Origin: an uncultured Lysobacteraceae bacterium
Lineage (GTDB): Bacteria; Pseudomonadota; Gammaproteobacteria; Xanthomonadales; Rhodanobacteraceae
Direction of reading: 5' to 3'
Assembly (NCBI GenBank): GCA_946482585.1
Contig: CAMLSI010000037.1
Span: forward strand, 1 to 17,422
Length of the DNA stretch: 17,422 bases
Shown: in pieces, positions 1 through 7,988 of the stretch
Layout of the letters: the number at the start of each line of letters is the position of its first letter
How positions within the stretch are numbered: position 1 is the first letter of the stretch
The notes under the pieces: generated by a model
The model's database searches: none
Told to the model about the DNA's origin: nothing
Seen by the model: the letters and a program-made list of their open reading frames with translations, nothing else
Program-made: the position numbers and the translations under genes

Positions 1-606
1 GGGTGCGCCGATTCCGCGCTACGCGAACGGCTGGACGCGTCGGTGCGCTACGTGGGCCTCGACTACCCGGGCACGGCCACTGCGCTCTATCTCACGCGAC
101 CTGCCGTTTTCGGCGATGCACAGCAGCTGCCGTTCCTCGACGCGAGTTTCGACTGTCTGGTCGTGCTGGACGTGCTCGAGCACTTGCCGCGGCCGCAGGC
201 GAGTCTGATCGAGGCCGCCCGTGTGCTGCGGCCCGGCGGCAAAGTGCTGCTGCACGTTCCGTTCGCCTATCCGCTGCATGACCGTCCCTACGATTTCTGG
301 CGCCTGACCCGGTACGGGCTCGAAACGCTCGCCGGCGGCGGGGCGCTCGAGGTCGAGACCATCGTTGCGCGCGGCCATGCGATCGAGAGTGCCGGCATGC
401 TGTGCAATCTCGCGCTGGCTCAGGCGCTGTTCGCCGCGGCGGAAAGGTTTCGCCCGCTCTACGCGCTCGGTCTGTTGCTGGCGCCGGTCGTGGCGGCGAT
501 CAACATGGCCTGTTGGCTGCTGTCGCGGGTCACGCCCGCGGTCGATTTCCTCCCCGTCTCGTACTGGGCGGTGCTGACGCGGCCGGTGCAGCCGCAGGAA
601 GGTTGA
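1..606 (+). CDS. SAM-dependent class I methyltransferase, 5'-truncated
   Basis: The reading frame is open from the first base, so the true start lies upstream; the GTG at 43 is an internal codon. About 201 codons are visible. The first residues (GCADS) fit the end of methyltransferase motif I. They are followed by an acidic motif II (GLDYPGT), a post-motif 'FDCLVVLDVLEHL' and 'VLRPGGKVLLHVPF', the classic Methyltransf_11 pattern. A 'PYDFWRLTRYGLETL' stretch after the core is common in methyltransferases of polysaccharide loci. The C-terminus has a hydrophobic segment around 460-530 that may associate with the membrane. The stop at 604-606 is 1 base before the next gene's GTG, so the two are co-transcribed. 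The substrate cannot be read from sequence; a sugar or glycolipid is inferred from the neighbours. Confidence 0.85.
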   Translation, partial: GCADSALRERLDASVRYVGLDYPGTATALYLTRPAVFGDAQQLPFLDASFDCLVVLDVLEHLPRPQASLIEAARVLRPGGKVLLHVPFAYPLHDRPYDFWRLTRYGLETLAGGGALEVETIVARGHAIESAGMLCNLALAQALFAAAERFRPLYALGLLLAPVVAAINMACWLLSRVTPAVDFLPVSYWAVLTRPVQPQEG

Positions 607-607
607 C

Positions 608-1789
608 GTGGGGCTGCGCGTGCTCGTGCTGACGACGTCGTATCCGTTGCGCCCGGCATCGAGCTCGGGCGTCTTCGTGCGCCGGCTGGTCGAGGCGCTG
701 TCGGCGCATGCCGAGATGCGCGTGCTCTGCCCGGCGGGCGCGTCGGCAGAGCTCGACGACGGCGGCTCGCGAGTGACGCTGCAGCCGTTCCGCTATGCAC
801 CCAGGGGCTGGCAGCGACTCGCGCAGGAGCCCGGTGGCGTGCTGCCGGCGATTCGCGCGCGGCCGGCGCTGCTGCTGCTGCTTCCGTTTTTTCTGCTCGC
901 GTTCTCGTGGGGACTCGTGCGCGCGGCGCGGCGCGTCGACGTCATACACGCGAACTGGGCCATCACCGGCGCACTCGCGGCAATGTTGCGCCCGCTGCAT
1001 CGGCGTCCGGTCGTGCTGACCTTGCGCGGCGATGACGTGACGGTCGCGCGGCGTTCCGGCATTCATCGGCGTCTGCTGCATGCGTCGGTCGGGCACGCGC
1101 GTGCGGTCGTCTGCGTGGCCGACAGCATGGCGCGCAACCTCGAGGCGGAGATTCCCGGCTGCGCGTCGAAGGTAAGCGTGGTGCTCAATGGCGTCGGCAG
1201 CGAGTTCAGGCCGGCCGAAGCACCGCTCGCGGTGCCCGCGCGCATCGTGTTCGTCGGCAGCCTGATTCCGCGCAAGGGCGCCGATGTGCTGCTGCGCGCC
1301 TTTGCGCGCATGCGGGACTCCGACGCCGTGCTGCGTTTCGTCGGCGACGGGCCTGAACGCGAGTCGCTCGAGGCGCTGGGGCGGTCGCTGGGGGTCTGCG
1401 GACGGCTCGAGTTCAGCGGGCAGGTCGCTCCGGAGCAGGTCGCCGAGCACTTGGCCGCAAGCACGCTGTTCGTGCTGCCGAGCTACAGCGAAGGTCGCCC
1501 GAACGTGCTGCTGGAAGCGATGGCCGGCGGCGTTCCCGTCGTCGCTTCGCGCATCGACGGTGTCATCGACACGGTCGTCGAAGGCGAGCACGCCTGGCTG
1601 TTCGGCGCCGGCGACGTCGATGCATTGACGACGGCGCTGGACGATGCGATGGCGCGGCCGGACGAACGCCGCCGGCGCGCGCTGGCCGCGCGGCGGCACG
1701 TCGACGTCAGTGGCTGGACCTGGGAAGCCGCGGCCCGCAACTACGCCGACATCTTCGCTGCTGCGGCGTCCGGGACAAGAGTGGCATGA
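608..1789 (+). CDS. Family 4 glycosyltransferase (GT-B fold)
   Basis: 393 residues starting at GTG 608, directly after the preceding stop. The N-terminal acceptor domain opens with 'RVLVLTTSYPLRPASSSGVFVRRL', the usual start of GT4 enzymes. A hydrophobic stretch near residues 88-105 (LLLLLPFFLLAFSWGLV) is typical of a monotopic membrane contact. The donor-binding C-terminal domain begins near 'RIVFVGSLIPRKGADVLLRAF' and carries the EX7E motif (E295 and E303, in 'SEGRPNVLLEAMAGG'). Such enzymes move a sugar from a nucleotide-sugar donor to a lipid-linked or growing saccharide on the cytoplasmic membrane face. The exact sugar is unknown. It lies between a methyltransferase and an amidotransferase, which suits surface-polysaccharide or glycan assembly. 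Confidence 0.88.
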   Translation: MGLRVLVLTTSYPLRPASSSGVFVRRLVEALSAHAEMRVLCPAGASAELDDGGSRVTLQPFRYAPRGWQRLAQEPGGVLPAIRARPALLLLLPFFLLAFSWGLVRAARRVDVIHANWAITGALAAMLRPLHRRPVVLTLRGDDVTVARRSGIHRRLLHASVGHARAVVCVADSMARNLEAEIPGCASKVSVVLNGVGSEFRPAEAPLAVPARIVFVGSLIPRKGADVLLRAFARMRDSDAVLRFVGDGPERESLEALGRSLGVCGRLEFSGQVAPEQVAEHLAASTLFVLPSYSEGRPNVLLEAMAGGVPVVASRIDGVIDTVVEGEHAWLFGAGDVDALTTALDDAMARPDERRRRALAARRHVDVSGWTWEAAARNYADIFAAAASGTRVA

Positions 1790-1820
1790 TGGACGCACGC
1801 CGGTTGCGGAGGGTTTCGTC

Positions 1821-3704
1821 GTGTGCGGCATAACCTTTCTCCACGATGCGGCGCGGGGACGCGAAGGCGTCGCGGTGCGCTGCCGCGCCGCGATCCACGC
1901 CATGGCCCACCGCGGTCCGGACGGCATCGAGACCGCCGGCGACGAGCACTGGCACATGGGGCATGCGCGCCTGGCCATCATCGGCATAAGCGACGGACAG
2001 CAGCCGATGAGCGATGCCGCCGCGCGATGGAGCATTGTTTACAACGGCGAAATTTATAACTATGCCGAGCTGCGCGACGAACTGGCCTCGCGCTGGACGT
2101 TCCGTACGCATTCCGACACCGAAGTGCTGCTGGCCGGGCTCGCGCTCGACGGTGCGGCGTTCCTGACCCGGCTCAACGGCATGTGGGCGTTCGCGCTGTG
2201 GGACCGCGCCGAACGCAGTCTGCTGCTCGCGCGCGACCGGCTCGGCAAGAAACCGCTGTACGTGCGGGGCGATCGCGAGCGTTTCGCCTGCGCCTCCGAG
2301 TTGCCGGCGCTGCGCACGCTGACCGGCGTGTCGCCCGCGGTCGATCTCGACAGTCTCGCGGATACGCTGCGCTACGGTTGCGCGCTGCCCGGCCGCACCA
2401 TCGACCAGGGCACCAGCGAAGTGATGCCGGGGCACGTCATGCGCTGGCAGCCGGGCTCGGTGCCGCGGCAGGAACCGTATTGGTCGCTGCCTCAACAGAG
2501 CCTCGCCGGGAGCGACGGCGCGCGCGTGCTCGATCTGCTGGAGAGTGCCGTACGCTACCGGCTCGTCGCCGACGTCGAGGTCGGCGCGTTCCTTTCCGGC
2601 GGCGTCGATTCGTCGCTCGTGAGCGCGCTCGCGGCGCGTCATACGGATCACCGGCTGCGCACGTTCTCGATTGGCTTCGCCGACGCGAGCTACGACGAGA
2701 GTTCCTACGCGGCACGGATGGCGCAATTTCTCGGGACCGAGCACGAAACGGCGGTCTATGCGGGCAGCGACCGCGCCGAGATGCTGGAACTGCTGGTGCG
2801 GCACGTCGGCATGCCCTTCGGCGATGCATCGCTGTTACCGACGGCCGCGGTGTCCGCGCTCGCGGCGCGACGCGTGAAAGTCGCGTTGTCCGGCGACGGC
2901 GCCGATGAATTGTTCGGCGGCTACCAGCGCTACCTCGGACGCGTGCTGCTGCGCTGGTATTCGCGCCTGCCGGCACCGCTGCAGCGCAGCGCGGAATCGC
3001 TGCTGCGCGTGCTGCCGGAACCCTTGCATCACCACAGCCGCAGTCTTCTCAAGAAGGCTCAGCTGTTCGTGCGCAACGCGTCGCTCGTGCGCGGAGCGCA
3101 CGCCGCCGACTATGTGGCGCCGCGTTTCTTCAGCGACGCGGAGCTCGCGGAACTCGCGCCGGGGCTCGCGGGCCGCGGCCATGCGGCACCGGCACTGCCC
3201 GAGCGGGTCCGCGGCGACGACGTGCTCGCGATGATGTGCGCCGACGCGCTCGTGTATCTGCCGCAGGACATCCTCGTAAAGACCGATCGCGCATCGATGG
3301 CGCATTCGCTGGAACAGCGCTGCCCCTTCCTTGACTACCGCCTTGTCGAACTCGCGCTCTCGGGTACGTCCGCGCTGCATTTTCGTGGGCTGCGCGGCAA
3401 GGCGTTGCTGCGGACGGCGGTCGGCGCGCTCGCACCGCCGTGGCTCTGGCGCCGCCGCAAGCAGGGATTCGCGGTGCCGCTCGGCACATGGTTCCGCGGC
3501 GAACTCGCCGACGACCTGCTGTCGGGCCTGCAGCGTAGCGGGCAGGACTGGGTCGATCCTTCCGCCGTGCGGCGTCTCGTCGATGCGCACAGGCGCGGCG
3601 GTGTCGACCACGGCCAGCGGCTCTGGCTGCTGTGGACGTATGCGGTCTGGTTGAACACCGCTGCCGCGCCTCCGGTCGCGGCGCCCAACAGGGAAGTGGC
3701 ATGA
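1821..3704 (+). CDS. Asparagine synthase (glutamine-hydrolysing) family amidotransferase
   Basis: 627 residues from GTG 1821. This start is chosen because it puts the catalytic Cys at position 2 (MCGI), required for class II glutamine amidotransferases, and because GGAGG at 1808-1812 is 8 bases upstream. The N-terminal Ntn glutaminase half shows AHRGPDG (R31-G35) and YNGEIYN (74-80). The synthetase half has the PP-loop SGGVDSS (259-265) and SGDGADELFGGY (from 357). All catalytic signatures look intact. The family transfers ammonia from glutamine to an ATP-activated carboxylate. In surface-glycan loci, relatives are thought to amidate uronic acids or similar sugars rather than make free asparagine, and that role is inferred here from context. 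The amidotransferases of exosortase-linked loci are also similar, but no exosortase is in the window. The 3' end overlaps the next gene by ATGA. Confidence 0.9.
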   Translation: MCGITFLHDAARGREGVAVRCRAAIHAMAHRGPDGIETAGDEHWHMGHARLAIIGISDGQQPMSDAAARWSIVYNGEIYNYAELRDELASRWTFRTHSDTEVLLAGLALDGAAFLTRLNGMWAFALWDRAERSLLLARDRLGKKPLYVRGDRERFACASELPALRTLTGVSPAVDLDSLADTLRYGCALPGRTIDQGTSEVMPGHVMRWQPGSVPRQEPYWSLPQQSLAGSDGARVLDLLESAVRYRLVADVEVGAFLSGGVDSSLVSALAARHTDHRLRTFSIGFADASYDESSYAARMAQFLGTEHETAVYAGSDRAEMLELLVRHVGMPFGDASLLPTAAVSALAARRVKVALSGDGADELFGGYQRYLGRVLLRWYSRLPAPLQRSAESLLRVLPEPLHHHSRSLLKKAQLFVRNASLVRGAHAADYVAPRFFSDAELAELAPGLAGRGHAAPALPERVRGDDVLAMMCADALVYLPQDILVKTDRASMAHSLEQRCPFLDYRLVELALSGTSALHFRGLRGKALLRTAVGALAPPWLWRRRKQGFAVPLGTWFRGELADDLLSGLQRSGQDWVDPSAVRRLVDAHRRGGVDHGQRLWLLWTYAVWLNTAAAPPVAAPNREVA

Positions 3705-4450
3705 GTACGACGGAACGCTGGGGACGTTCGCCGAAATTCTGGTTGCGCGCCGACGGCATTGCCGCGCTGACGCGCGCCTGGCCGGCGGGCGAGCTGTTCG
3801 AAGTCGGCGCGGGCACCGGCGAGATGGCGCTCGAATTCCTGCGCCGCGGATTTCGCGCCTCGCTCTACGATCTCGGCGAGCCAACCCGCGCCGCCCTGCG
3901 GGAACGCTTCGCGGGGAATCCGGCGGTTCGCGTGGTCGATGGGATCGACGCATTGCCCGACGGCAGCGTCGATTGCCTGGTCGCGTTCGAAGTGCTCGAG
4001 CACATCGACGACGACGCGGCGGCGTTGCGCGCCTGGACTGCGAAACTGCGTCCCGGCGGGCGCCTGCTCGTGTCGGTGCCCGCGCATCAGCGCAAGTTCA
4101 GCGCAACCGACCGCCGCGTCGGTCATGTGCGCCGCTACGAGCGCGACGAATTGCGTGCGCTGATCGCCGGCGCCGGCTACGAGGAGATCCGCGTGGCCTG
4201 CTACGGCTTTCCGCTCGGGAACCTGGGGCGTGTCGTCGGCAATGCGCTGGAACGTCGCATCGACGCGCCTGCCAGCGACGACGCGGTCGCGCGCAGCATC
4301 GAGAGCGGGACGCAGCAGTCCGGCGCGGTCGTGGCGGTCAGCCGCCTGCTGAGGCCGTGGATGCTCTGGCCGTTTTTCCTGCTGCAGCGAATGACGTTCG
4401 GAATGGATATCGGCGACGGCTACATCGCCAGCGCGCGGCGCGGCGGCTGA
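3701..4450 (+). CDS. SAM-dependent class I methyltransferase
   Basis: 249 residues from ATG 3701, overlapping the asparagine synthase stop (ATGA), so translation is probably coupled. Motif I is EVGAGTGE (34-41), followed by 'VDCLVAFEVLEHIDDD' and 'LRPGGRLLVSVPAHQ', a clear Methyltransf_11/class I pattern. After the core come 'HVRRYERDELRALI' and a C-terminal hydrophobic run 'MLWPFFLL', possibly a membrane contact. This architecture is frequent in methyltransferases near polysaccharide genes. It probably O- or N-methylates a glycan or lipid intermediate; the acceptor is unknown. The frame is open upstream to 3632 inside the preceding gene, but the overlapping ATG is the credible start. Confidence 0.85.
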   Translation: MSTTERWGRSPKFWLRADGIAALTRAWPAGELFEVGAGTGEMALEFLRRGFRASLYDLGEPTRAALRERFAGNPAVRVVDGIDALPDGSVDCLVAFEVLEHIDDDAAALRAWTAKLRPGGRLLVSVPAHQRKFSATDRRVGHVRRYERDELRALIAGAGYEEIRVACYGFPLGNLGRVVGNALERRIDAPASDDAVARSIESGTQQSGAVVAVSRLLRPWMLWPFFLLQRMTFGMDIGDGYIASARRGG

Positions 4451-4452
4451 TC

Positions 4453-5367
4453 GTGCGGGAGCGGCTGAAAACGTGGTTCGCGGCGCACGGACCGCGCATG
4501 CTCGCGTTGACGCAGCGCGTGTTCCTCGTTTTCGCCATGATCGCGATAGGCGTCTATCTGTTCCGTCATGCGCAGAGTTTGCGTCCGCTGCTCAGCGCTC
4601 GCGTCGCCCTCCACATGGCCGGTGGCGCGCTCGTGCTGGCATTGCTGCATCCGCTGATCGGCATCGCATTTTTTCAACTGCAGCGTTTTGCCGGCATCCG
4701 CATCGAGCTCGCGACGAGCCTGGCGGTCTACATGCGCCGAATTCCCGCGCGCTACCTGCCCGGAGGCATCTGGCACTCCGTCGCGCGCTACGCCGACATG
4801 AAGTTCGATGCGGGCGTCGACGGACGCGCGCTGCGTCGCCTGTTCCTGCTGGAGATGGCGCTGGTCGCCGTCAGCGGCCTGCTCGCCTGCGGCCTCGGGC
4901 TGGCGGTGTTTTCGCCGCAGGATTCCGTGTTCGCGTTCGCCGCACTGCAGGCGGCGACCGGCGCCGCGGCGGCCTCGGTCACGGTCGTTCTGGCCTGGCG
5001 CCGCGCGTGGAAGCGCCTCGGCCTCGCGGCAATGCTGTTCCTGCTGATCTGGTCCGCCACGGCCGGCGCGTTCGCTCTCATCGCACAGCCGCTGCTCGGC
5101 GCGTGCGCGGCGCCGACGATCATGTCGACTTACCTGATTGCTGCCGTACAGGGGTATCTCGCAATCTTCGCGCCGCAGGGCTGGGGCGTCGCCGAAGCCT
5201 CGTATGCGCTGCTCGAGCCGTGCCGCGTCGGCGTTCCTGCGGTCGTCGCGGGTTTTCTGCTGTTCCGCATCAGCGCGATCGCCGGGGACATCGTCAGCTA
5301 TTCTGTCTGGGCGATCGTCACGCGTCATTCGCGCGAGCGCAGCCAATCACGAGACCGGGCACAGTGA
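4453..5367 (+). CDS. Polytopic membrane protein, LPG-synthase TM region / UPF0104-like
   Basis: 304 residues if it starts at GTG 4453, two bases after the previous stop. ATG 4498 would give 289 residues and is a real alternative, since neither start has a strong Shine-Dalgarno. The protein is mostly hydrophobic, with several membrane spans. Two segments match the lysylphosphatidylglycerol synthase transmembrane family: 'YMRRIPARYLPGGIWHSVAR' early, like the (K/R)YLPGxxWxxxxR motif, and 'APQGWGVAEASYALL' near the end, in the place of the family's PGGxGxxE motif. No catalytic aminoacyl transfer domain is present. In glycan loci such stand-alone membrane modules are suspected lipid or lipid-linked sugar translocators, but that is not demonstrated. 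The stop TGA overlaps the next ATG by one base (TGATG). Confidence 0.72.
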   Translation: MRERLKTWFAAHGPRMLALTQRVFLVFAMIAIGVYLFRHAQSLRPLLSARVALHMAGGALVLALLHPLIGIAFFQLQRFAGIRIELATSLAVYMRRIPARYLPGGIWHSVARYADMKFDAGVDGRALRRLFLLEMALVAVSGLLACGLGLAVFSPQDSVFAFAALQAATGAAAASVTVVLAWRRAWKRLGLAAMLFLLIWSATAGAFALIAQPLLGACAAPTIMSTYLIAAVQGYLAIFAPQGWGVAEASYALLEPCRVGVPAVVAGFLLFRISAIAGDIVSYSVWAIVTRHSRERSQSRDRAQ

Positions 5368-6116
5368 TGGAATACCAGAACGATTTTTCGTCGCTGCACG
5401 CGAGCATGTACGACGTCGATGGCCGCGGCCGCAAGGCGGCGACGGCGCTGCGCGTGCTGCGGCGCGTGCTGGGCGACGGCATCGCGCGAAGCCGGCTGCT
5501 CAACGTCGGATCGTCGTCCGGCATCATGGACGCGGTGTTCGCGAGCGAGTTCGGGGAGGTCGTCGGCATCGATATCGATCATGCTGCCATCGAGCATGCG
5601 CGAAGTAATTTCCAGCGCGACAATCTGCGCTTCGAAGTGGGCGACGGACTGAACATCCCCTTCCCCGAGGCGAGTTTCGACGTGCTGGTCTGCTCGCAGG
5701 TCTACGAGCACGTACCGGACCAGCCGCGGCTCATGGCCGAGCTCGAGCGCGTGCTCAAGCCCGGCGGCGTCTGCTATTTCGCGGCGACGAACCGCTTCAT
5801 CCTGATGGAGCCGCATTTCCGCCTGCCGCTGCTGTCGTGGCTCCCGCCGATGCTGGCCGACGCCTATCTCCGGATCAGCGGCAAGGGCAGTCGCTACTAC
5901 GAGCGCATGCGCTCGTACCCGGCGCTGCGCCGGCTCGTGGCGCGTTTCGACATCGTCGACTACACCGCCGCCGTGCTCGACGACCCCGAGGCTTACGCAT
6001 TCGACTATCTCGTCAAGCCCGGTTCGCCGGTCCAGAAGATTTCCGCGTTCGTCGCGCGCCGGCTGCCGTGGATATGCCCTGGATACTTGTGGATTTTGAG
6101 AAAACGGGCGACCTAG
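5367..6116 (+). CDS. SAM-dependent class I methyltransferase with degenerate motif I
   Basis: 249 residues from ATG 5367, whose A is the last base of the previous stop codon. The order of methyltransferase elements is standard: motif I region 'LLNVGSSSG' (44-52), acidic 'VVGIDID' (65-71), 'GDGLNIPFPEASFDVLVCSQVYEHV', and 'VLKPGGVCYFAATN'. Motif I has serines where the family usually has Gly-x-Gly, so it is looser than in its neighbours, though SAM binding is still plausible. The C-terminal third ('MRSYPALRRLVARFDIVDYT...') is family-typical and probably shapes the acceptor site. It is probably the last gene of the tightly spaced block; a 76-base gap follows before the next start. The substrate is unknown, likely a saccharide or lipid intermediate. 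Confidence 0.82.
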   Translation: MEYQNDFSSLHASMYDVDGRGRKAATALRVLRRVLGDGIARSRLLNVGSSSGIMDAVFASEFGEVVGIDIDHAAIEHARSNFQRDNLRFEVGDGLNIPFPEASFDVLVCSQVYEHVPDQPRLMAELERVLKPGGVCYFAATNRFILMEPHFRLPLLSWLPPMLADAYLRISGKGSRYYERMRSYPALRRLVARFDIVDYTAAVLDDPEAYAFDYLVKPGSPVQKISAFVARRLPWICPGYLWILRKRAT

Positions 6117-6192
6117 ACCTGGGTTCGACGATCGGACATCATCGACAGACTCATGGCCGTCGCGAGACGGCTGCGCCCGACCGGGGATTTGC

Positions 6193-7329
6193 ATGAAGCA
6201 GCGACTGCTCGATTTCCTACAGTGCCCCGAATGTACGGGTGACCTCGATCTCGATGCTTTTCTGCGCAAGGACGAGCACCCGGGGCTCGCGCTGTTCAAG
6301 GACAGCCAGCCGCCGACGGCGCCGGCGCCGTTGCAGCCGGGCGAGGAAATCTGGGAGGGCAAGCTCACCTGCCGCGGCTGCGCGCGCGAGTTCCCCGTGA
6401 TCGCGGGCGTGCCGCGCCTGCTGCCGGCCGCGCTGCGTGCCGCGTCGCTGCGCGAATTCCACGGCGAATTCATCGCGCGCTATCGCGACCGCTTCCGCGA
6501 TCTGCCCGATCCGGCAGGCGCCGAACGCAAGCGCGTCGAAACGATGAACGCGTTCGGCTATCAATGGACCACGTTCCTGCAGAACTTCGACGATTACCGC
6601 GGACTGTTCTACTCGTTCGTTCGCCCGTATCTGGCGCCGGAAGATTTCAAGGGCAAGCGCGTACTCGACGTAGGGTGTGGTTCGGGGCGGCCTGCCAGTG
6701 TGGTGCTGAACGACGGCGCCGAAGTCGTGGGCGCCGATATCAGTCAGGCCGTCGAATCGGCCTATGCGCTGTCTGCCTACTATCCGAATTTCCACGCCGT
6801 CCAGGCCGACGCGTCGGCGCTGCCGTTCAAGCCGTGCTTCGATTTCGTGTACTCCGTCGCCGTGATTCAGCACATTCCGCGTCCCGGCGACGTATTCAAA
6901 AGCGTCGCCCGCATTTTGACGCCGGGTCAGCGGTTCGTGATCTGGGTCTATGGACGGCGCGAGTGGTGGTACAAGCCCATCGATGCGCTGCGGGTGGCGA
7001 CGACGCGTCTGCCGTATCCCATCGTCAGGGCGTTGTCGTGGCTCTGCGCGATCGCGTCGGAGATCCTGCTGCTCACCCCCTATCGCATCCTGGCCGCAAT
7101 TCCCGCAACGCGCCGGCTGGCCGAGCGCATGCCGGGCCGCATCTATGCGAGGCTGCCGTTTCGCGAGAACGTGCTGGGCTGGTTCGATCGGCTGATCGCA
7201 CCCGTGACACAGTATTTTTCGCGCGCCGACGTCGAACGGTTCTATGCTGAAGCCGGTTTCGACCAGGTCGAGCTGTACGCGCGACCCGACGCGAGCGCGA
7301 GCTGGGTCGGGCAGGGGCGCAAGCGATAA
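6193..7329 (+). CDS. Methyltransferase with N-terminal zinc-ribbon (Trm112-like) segment
   Basis: 378 residues from ATG 6193. The N-terminus has two Cys pairs, CPEC (11-14) and CRGC (60-63), followed by 'REFPVIAGVPRLLP'. This is the Trm112p-like/YcaR arrangement, a small zinc-binding unit often fused to methyltransferases. The catalytic domain carries VLDVGCGSGR (157-166), 'VVGADIS', and 'FDFVYSVAVIQHIPRPGDVF', with 'LTPGQRFVIWVYGRREWWY' at the post-core strand. A hydrophobic stretch near 'IVRALSWLCAIASEILLLTPYRI' may bind membrane. The insert between the Cys pairs (about 45 residues, with a Pro-rich 'PPTAPAPLQPG') is longer than in minimal Trm112 proteins. It lies 76 bases after the previous gene and 34 bases before a sigma-54 promoter. 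The substrate is unknown. Confidence 0.85.
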   Translation: MKQRLLDFLQCPECTGDLDLDAFLRKDEHPGLALFKDSQPPTAPAPLQPGEEIWEGKLTCRGCAREFPVIAGVPRLLPAALRAASLREFHGEFIARYRDRFRDLPDPAGAERKRVETMNAFGYQWTTFLQNFDDYRGLFYSFVRPYLAPEDFKGKRVLDVGCGSGRPASVVLNDGAEVVGADISQAVESAYALSAYYPNFHAVQADASALPFKPCFDFVYSVAVIQHIPRPGDVFKSVARILTPGQRFVIWVYGRREWWYKPIDALRVATTRLPYPIVRALSWLCAIASEILLLTPYRILAAIPATRRLAERMPGRIYARLPFRENVLGWFDRLIAPVTQYFSRADVERFYAEAGFDQVELYARPDASASWVGQGRKR

Positions 7330-7362
7330 TCCGGGCGCGCGCCTGCCGGTCTGTAAAAAATC

Positions 7363-7380
7363 TTGGCATGGGTCGTGCTA
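7363..7380 (+). promoter_or_regulatory. Sigma-54 promoter of pilA1
   Basis: The sequence TTGGCATGGGTCGTGCTA has the -24 GG at 7365-7366 and the -12 GC at 7377-7378, separated by exactly 10 bases as sigma-54 requires. The predicted transcription start is about 7390, giving a leader of only about 20 bases. An A6 tract (7355-7360) lies just upstream. PilR, encoded nearby, is the obvious activator. No clear PilR or IHF site could be picked out by eye. Confidence 0.8.
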
Positions 7381-7409
7381 CGCCTACCGGGGAATTCCGG
7401 GAGGATGCT

Positions 7410-7838
7410 ATGCGTACGTCCCTGCAACGCGGTTTCACGCTCATCGAGCTGATGATCGTCGTCGCGATCATCGCCATACTGGCAGCCATCGCACTGCCGG
7501 CTTATCAGGACTACACCATCCGCGCACAGATCTCCGAAGGTCTCGTCGTCGCGTCGGGTGCCAAGAATGCGGTATGGGACTTCATTTCCAATACCGGCCG
7601 CTTGCCGCCGAGCAATACCTCTGCGGGTCTCGCGACCAATACCTCGATTTCTGGCAACTATGTGTCGAGCGTCCAGGTTGCGGGCGGCGCCATCACGATC
7701 ACGATGGGCAATCAGGTCAACGCCAGGGTGATGGGCCAGACCGTCCTGTTGTCTCCGCAGACCGGGTCCGGCGGCAGCATTACCTGGACCTGCAAGTCGG
7801 CGATCAACCCCAAGTATCTGCCGACCGGCTGCCGCTGA
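7410..7838 (+). CDS. pilA: Type IV major-type pilin, first copy (two-Cys form)
   Basis: 142 residues from ATG 7410, with GGGAGG at 7399-7404 five bases upstream. The upstream in-frame ATG 7368 lies inside the promoter and is rejected. The leader is MRTSLQRG, with prepilin peptidase cleavage before Phe9 (G8|F9) and the conserved Glu at mature position 5, in '[28 protein letters not shown]'. The hydrophobic N-terminal helix builds the pilus core and the membrane anchor. Only two cysteines are present, both in the C-terminal D-region (C128, C141 in 'WTCKSAINPKYLPTGCR'). Compared with its neighbour it lacks Cys at the positions of C43 and C96. It uses more AAT and TAT codons (5 of 8 Asn, 3 of 4 Tyr) than pilA2, suggesting weaker expression. 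The naming pilA1/pilA2 is local. Confidence 0.93.
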   Translation: MRTSLQRGFTLIELMIVVAIIAILAAIALPAYQDYTIRAQISEGLVVASGAKNAVWDFISNTGRLPPSNTSAGLATNTSISGNYVSSVQVAGGAITITMGNQVNARVMGQTVLLSPQTGSGGSITWTCKSAINPKYLPTGCR

Positions 7839-7963
7839 CCTGCTGCGTCACGGCGTGACGCGGATAGTCAGAATCGGCAAAGCTGGATCCTGCATCGACG
7901 TCGTACACGGGTCATAGCGTCGAATGCATCACACTCCGGAAGACTCCGATCCACTCAACCGGA

Positions 7964-7980
7964 TGGCATGGAACATGCTA
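7964..7980 (+). promoter_or_regulatory. Sigma-54 promoter of pilA2
   Basis: TGGCATGGAACATGCTA has GG at 7965-7966 and GC at 7977-7978, again with a 10-base spacer. It is almost identical to the pilA1 promoter across both elements. The predicted transcription start is about 7990, leaving an untranslated leader of roughly 80 bases before ATG 8071. This makes the second pilin independently activatable by sigma-54 RNA polymerase with PilR. Confidence 0.85.
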
Positions 7981-7988
7981 CAACTACA

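Noticed and set aside
1821..3704. Exosortase-associated amidotransferase assignment for the asparagine synthase
   Set aside because: No exosortase, PEP-CTERM protein or associated genes are visible in the window, so the narrower label is not supported.
7368..7409. Upstream in-frame ATG 7368 as start of pilA1
   Set aside because: It lies inside the sigma-54 -24 element, upstream of the predicted transcription start. ATG 7410 has a strong ribosome site and gives a normal short prepilin leader.
7843..7863. Hairpin after pilA1 (GCGTCAC-GGC-GTGACGC) as terminator
   Set aside because: The stem is real (7 bp plus possible extension) but there is no T-run after it, so intrinsic termination is not supported. 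It might still be a processing or stability hairpin.
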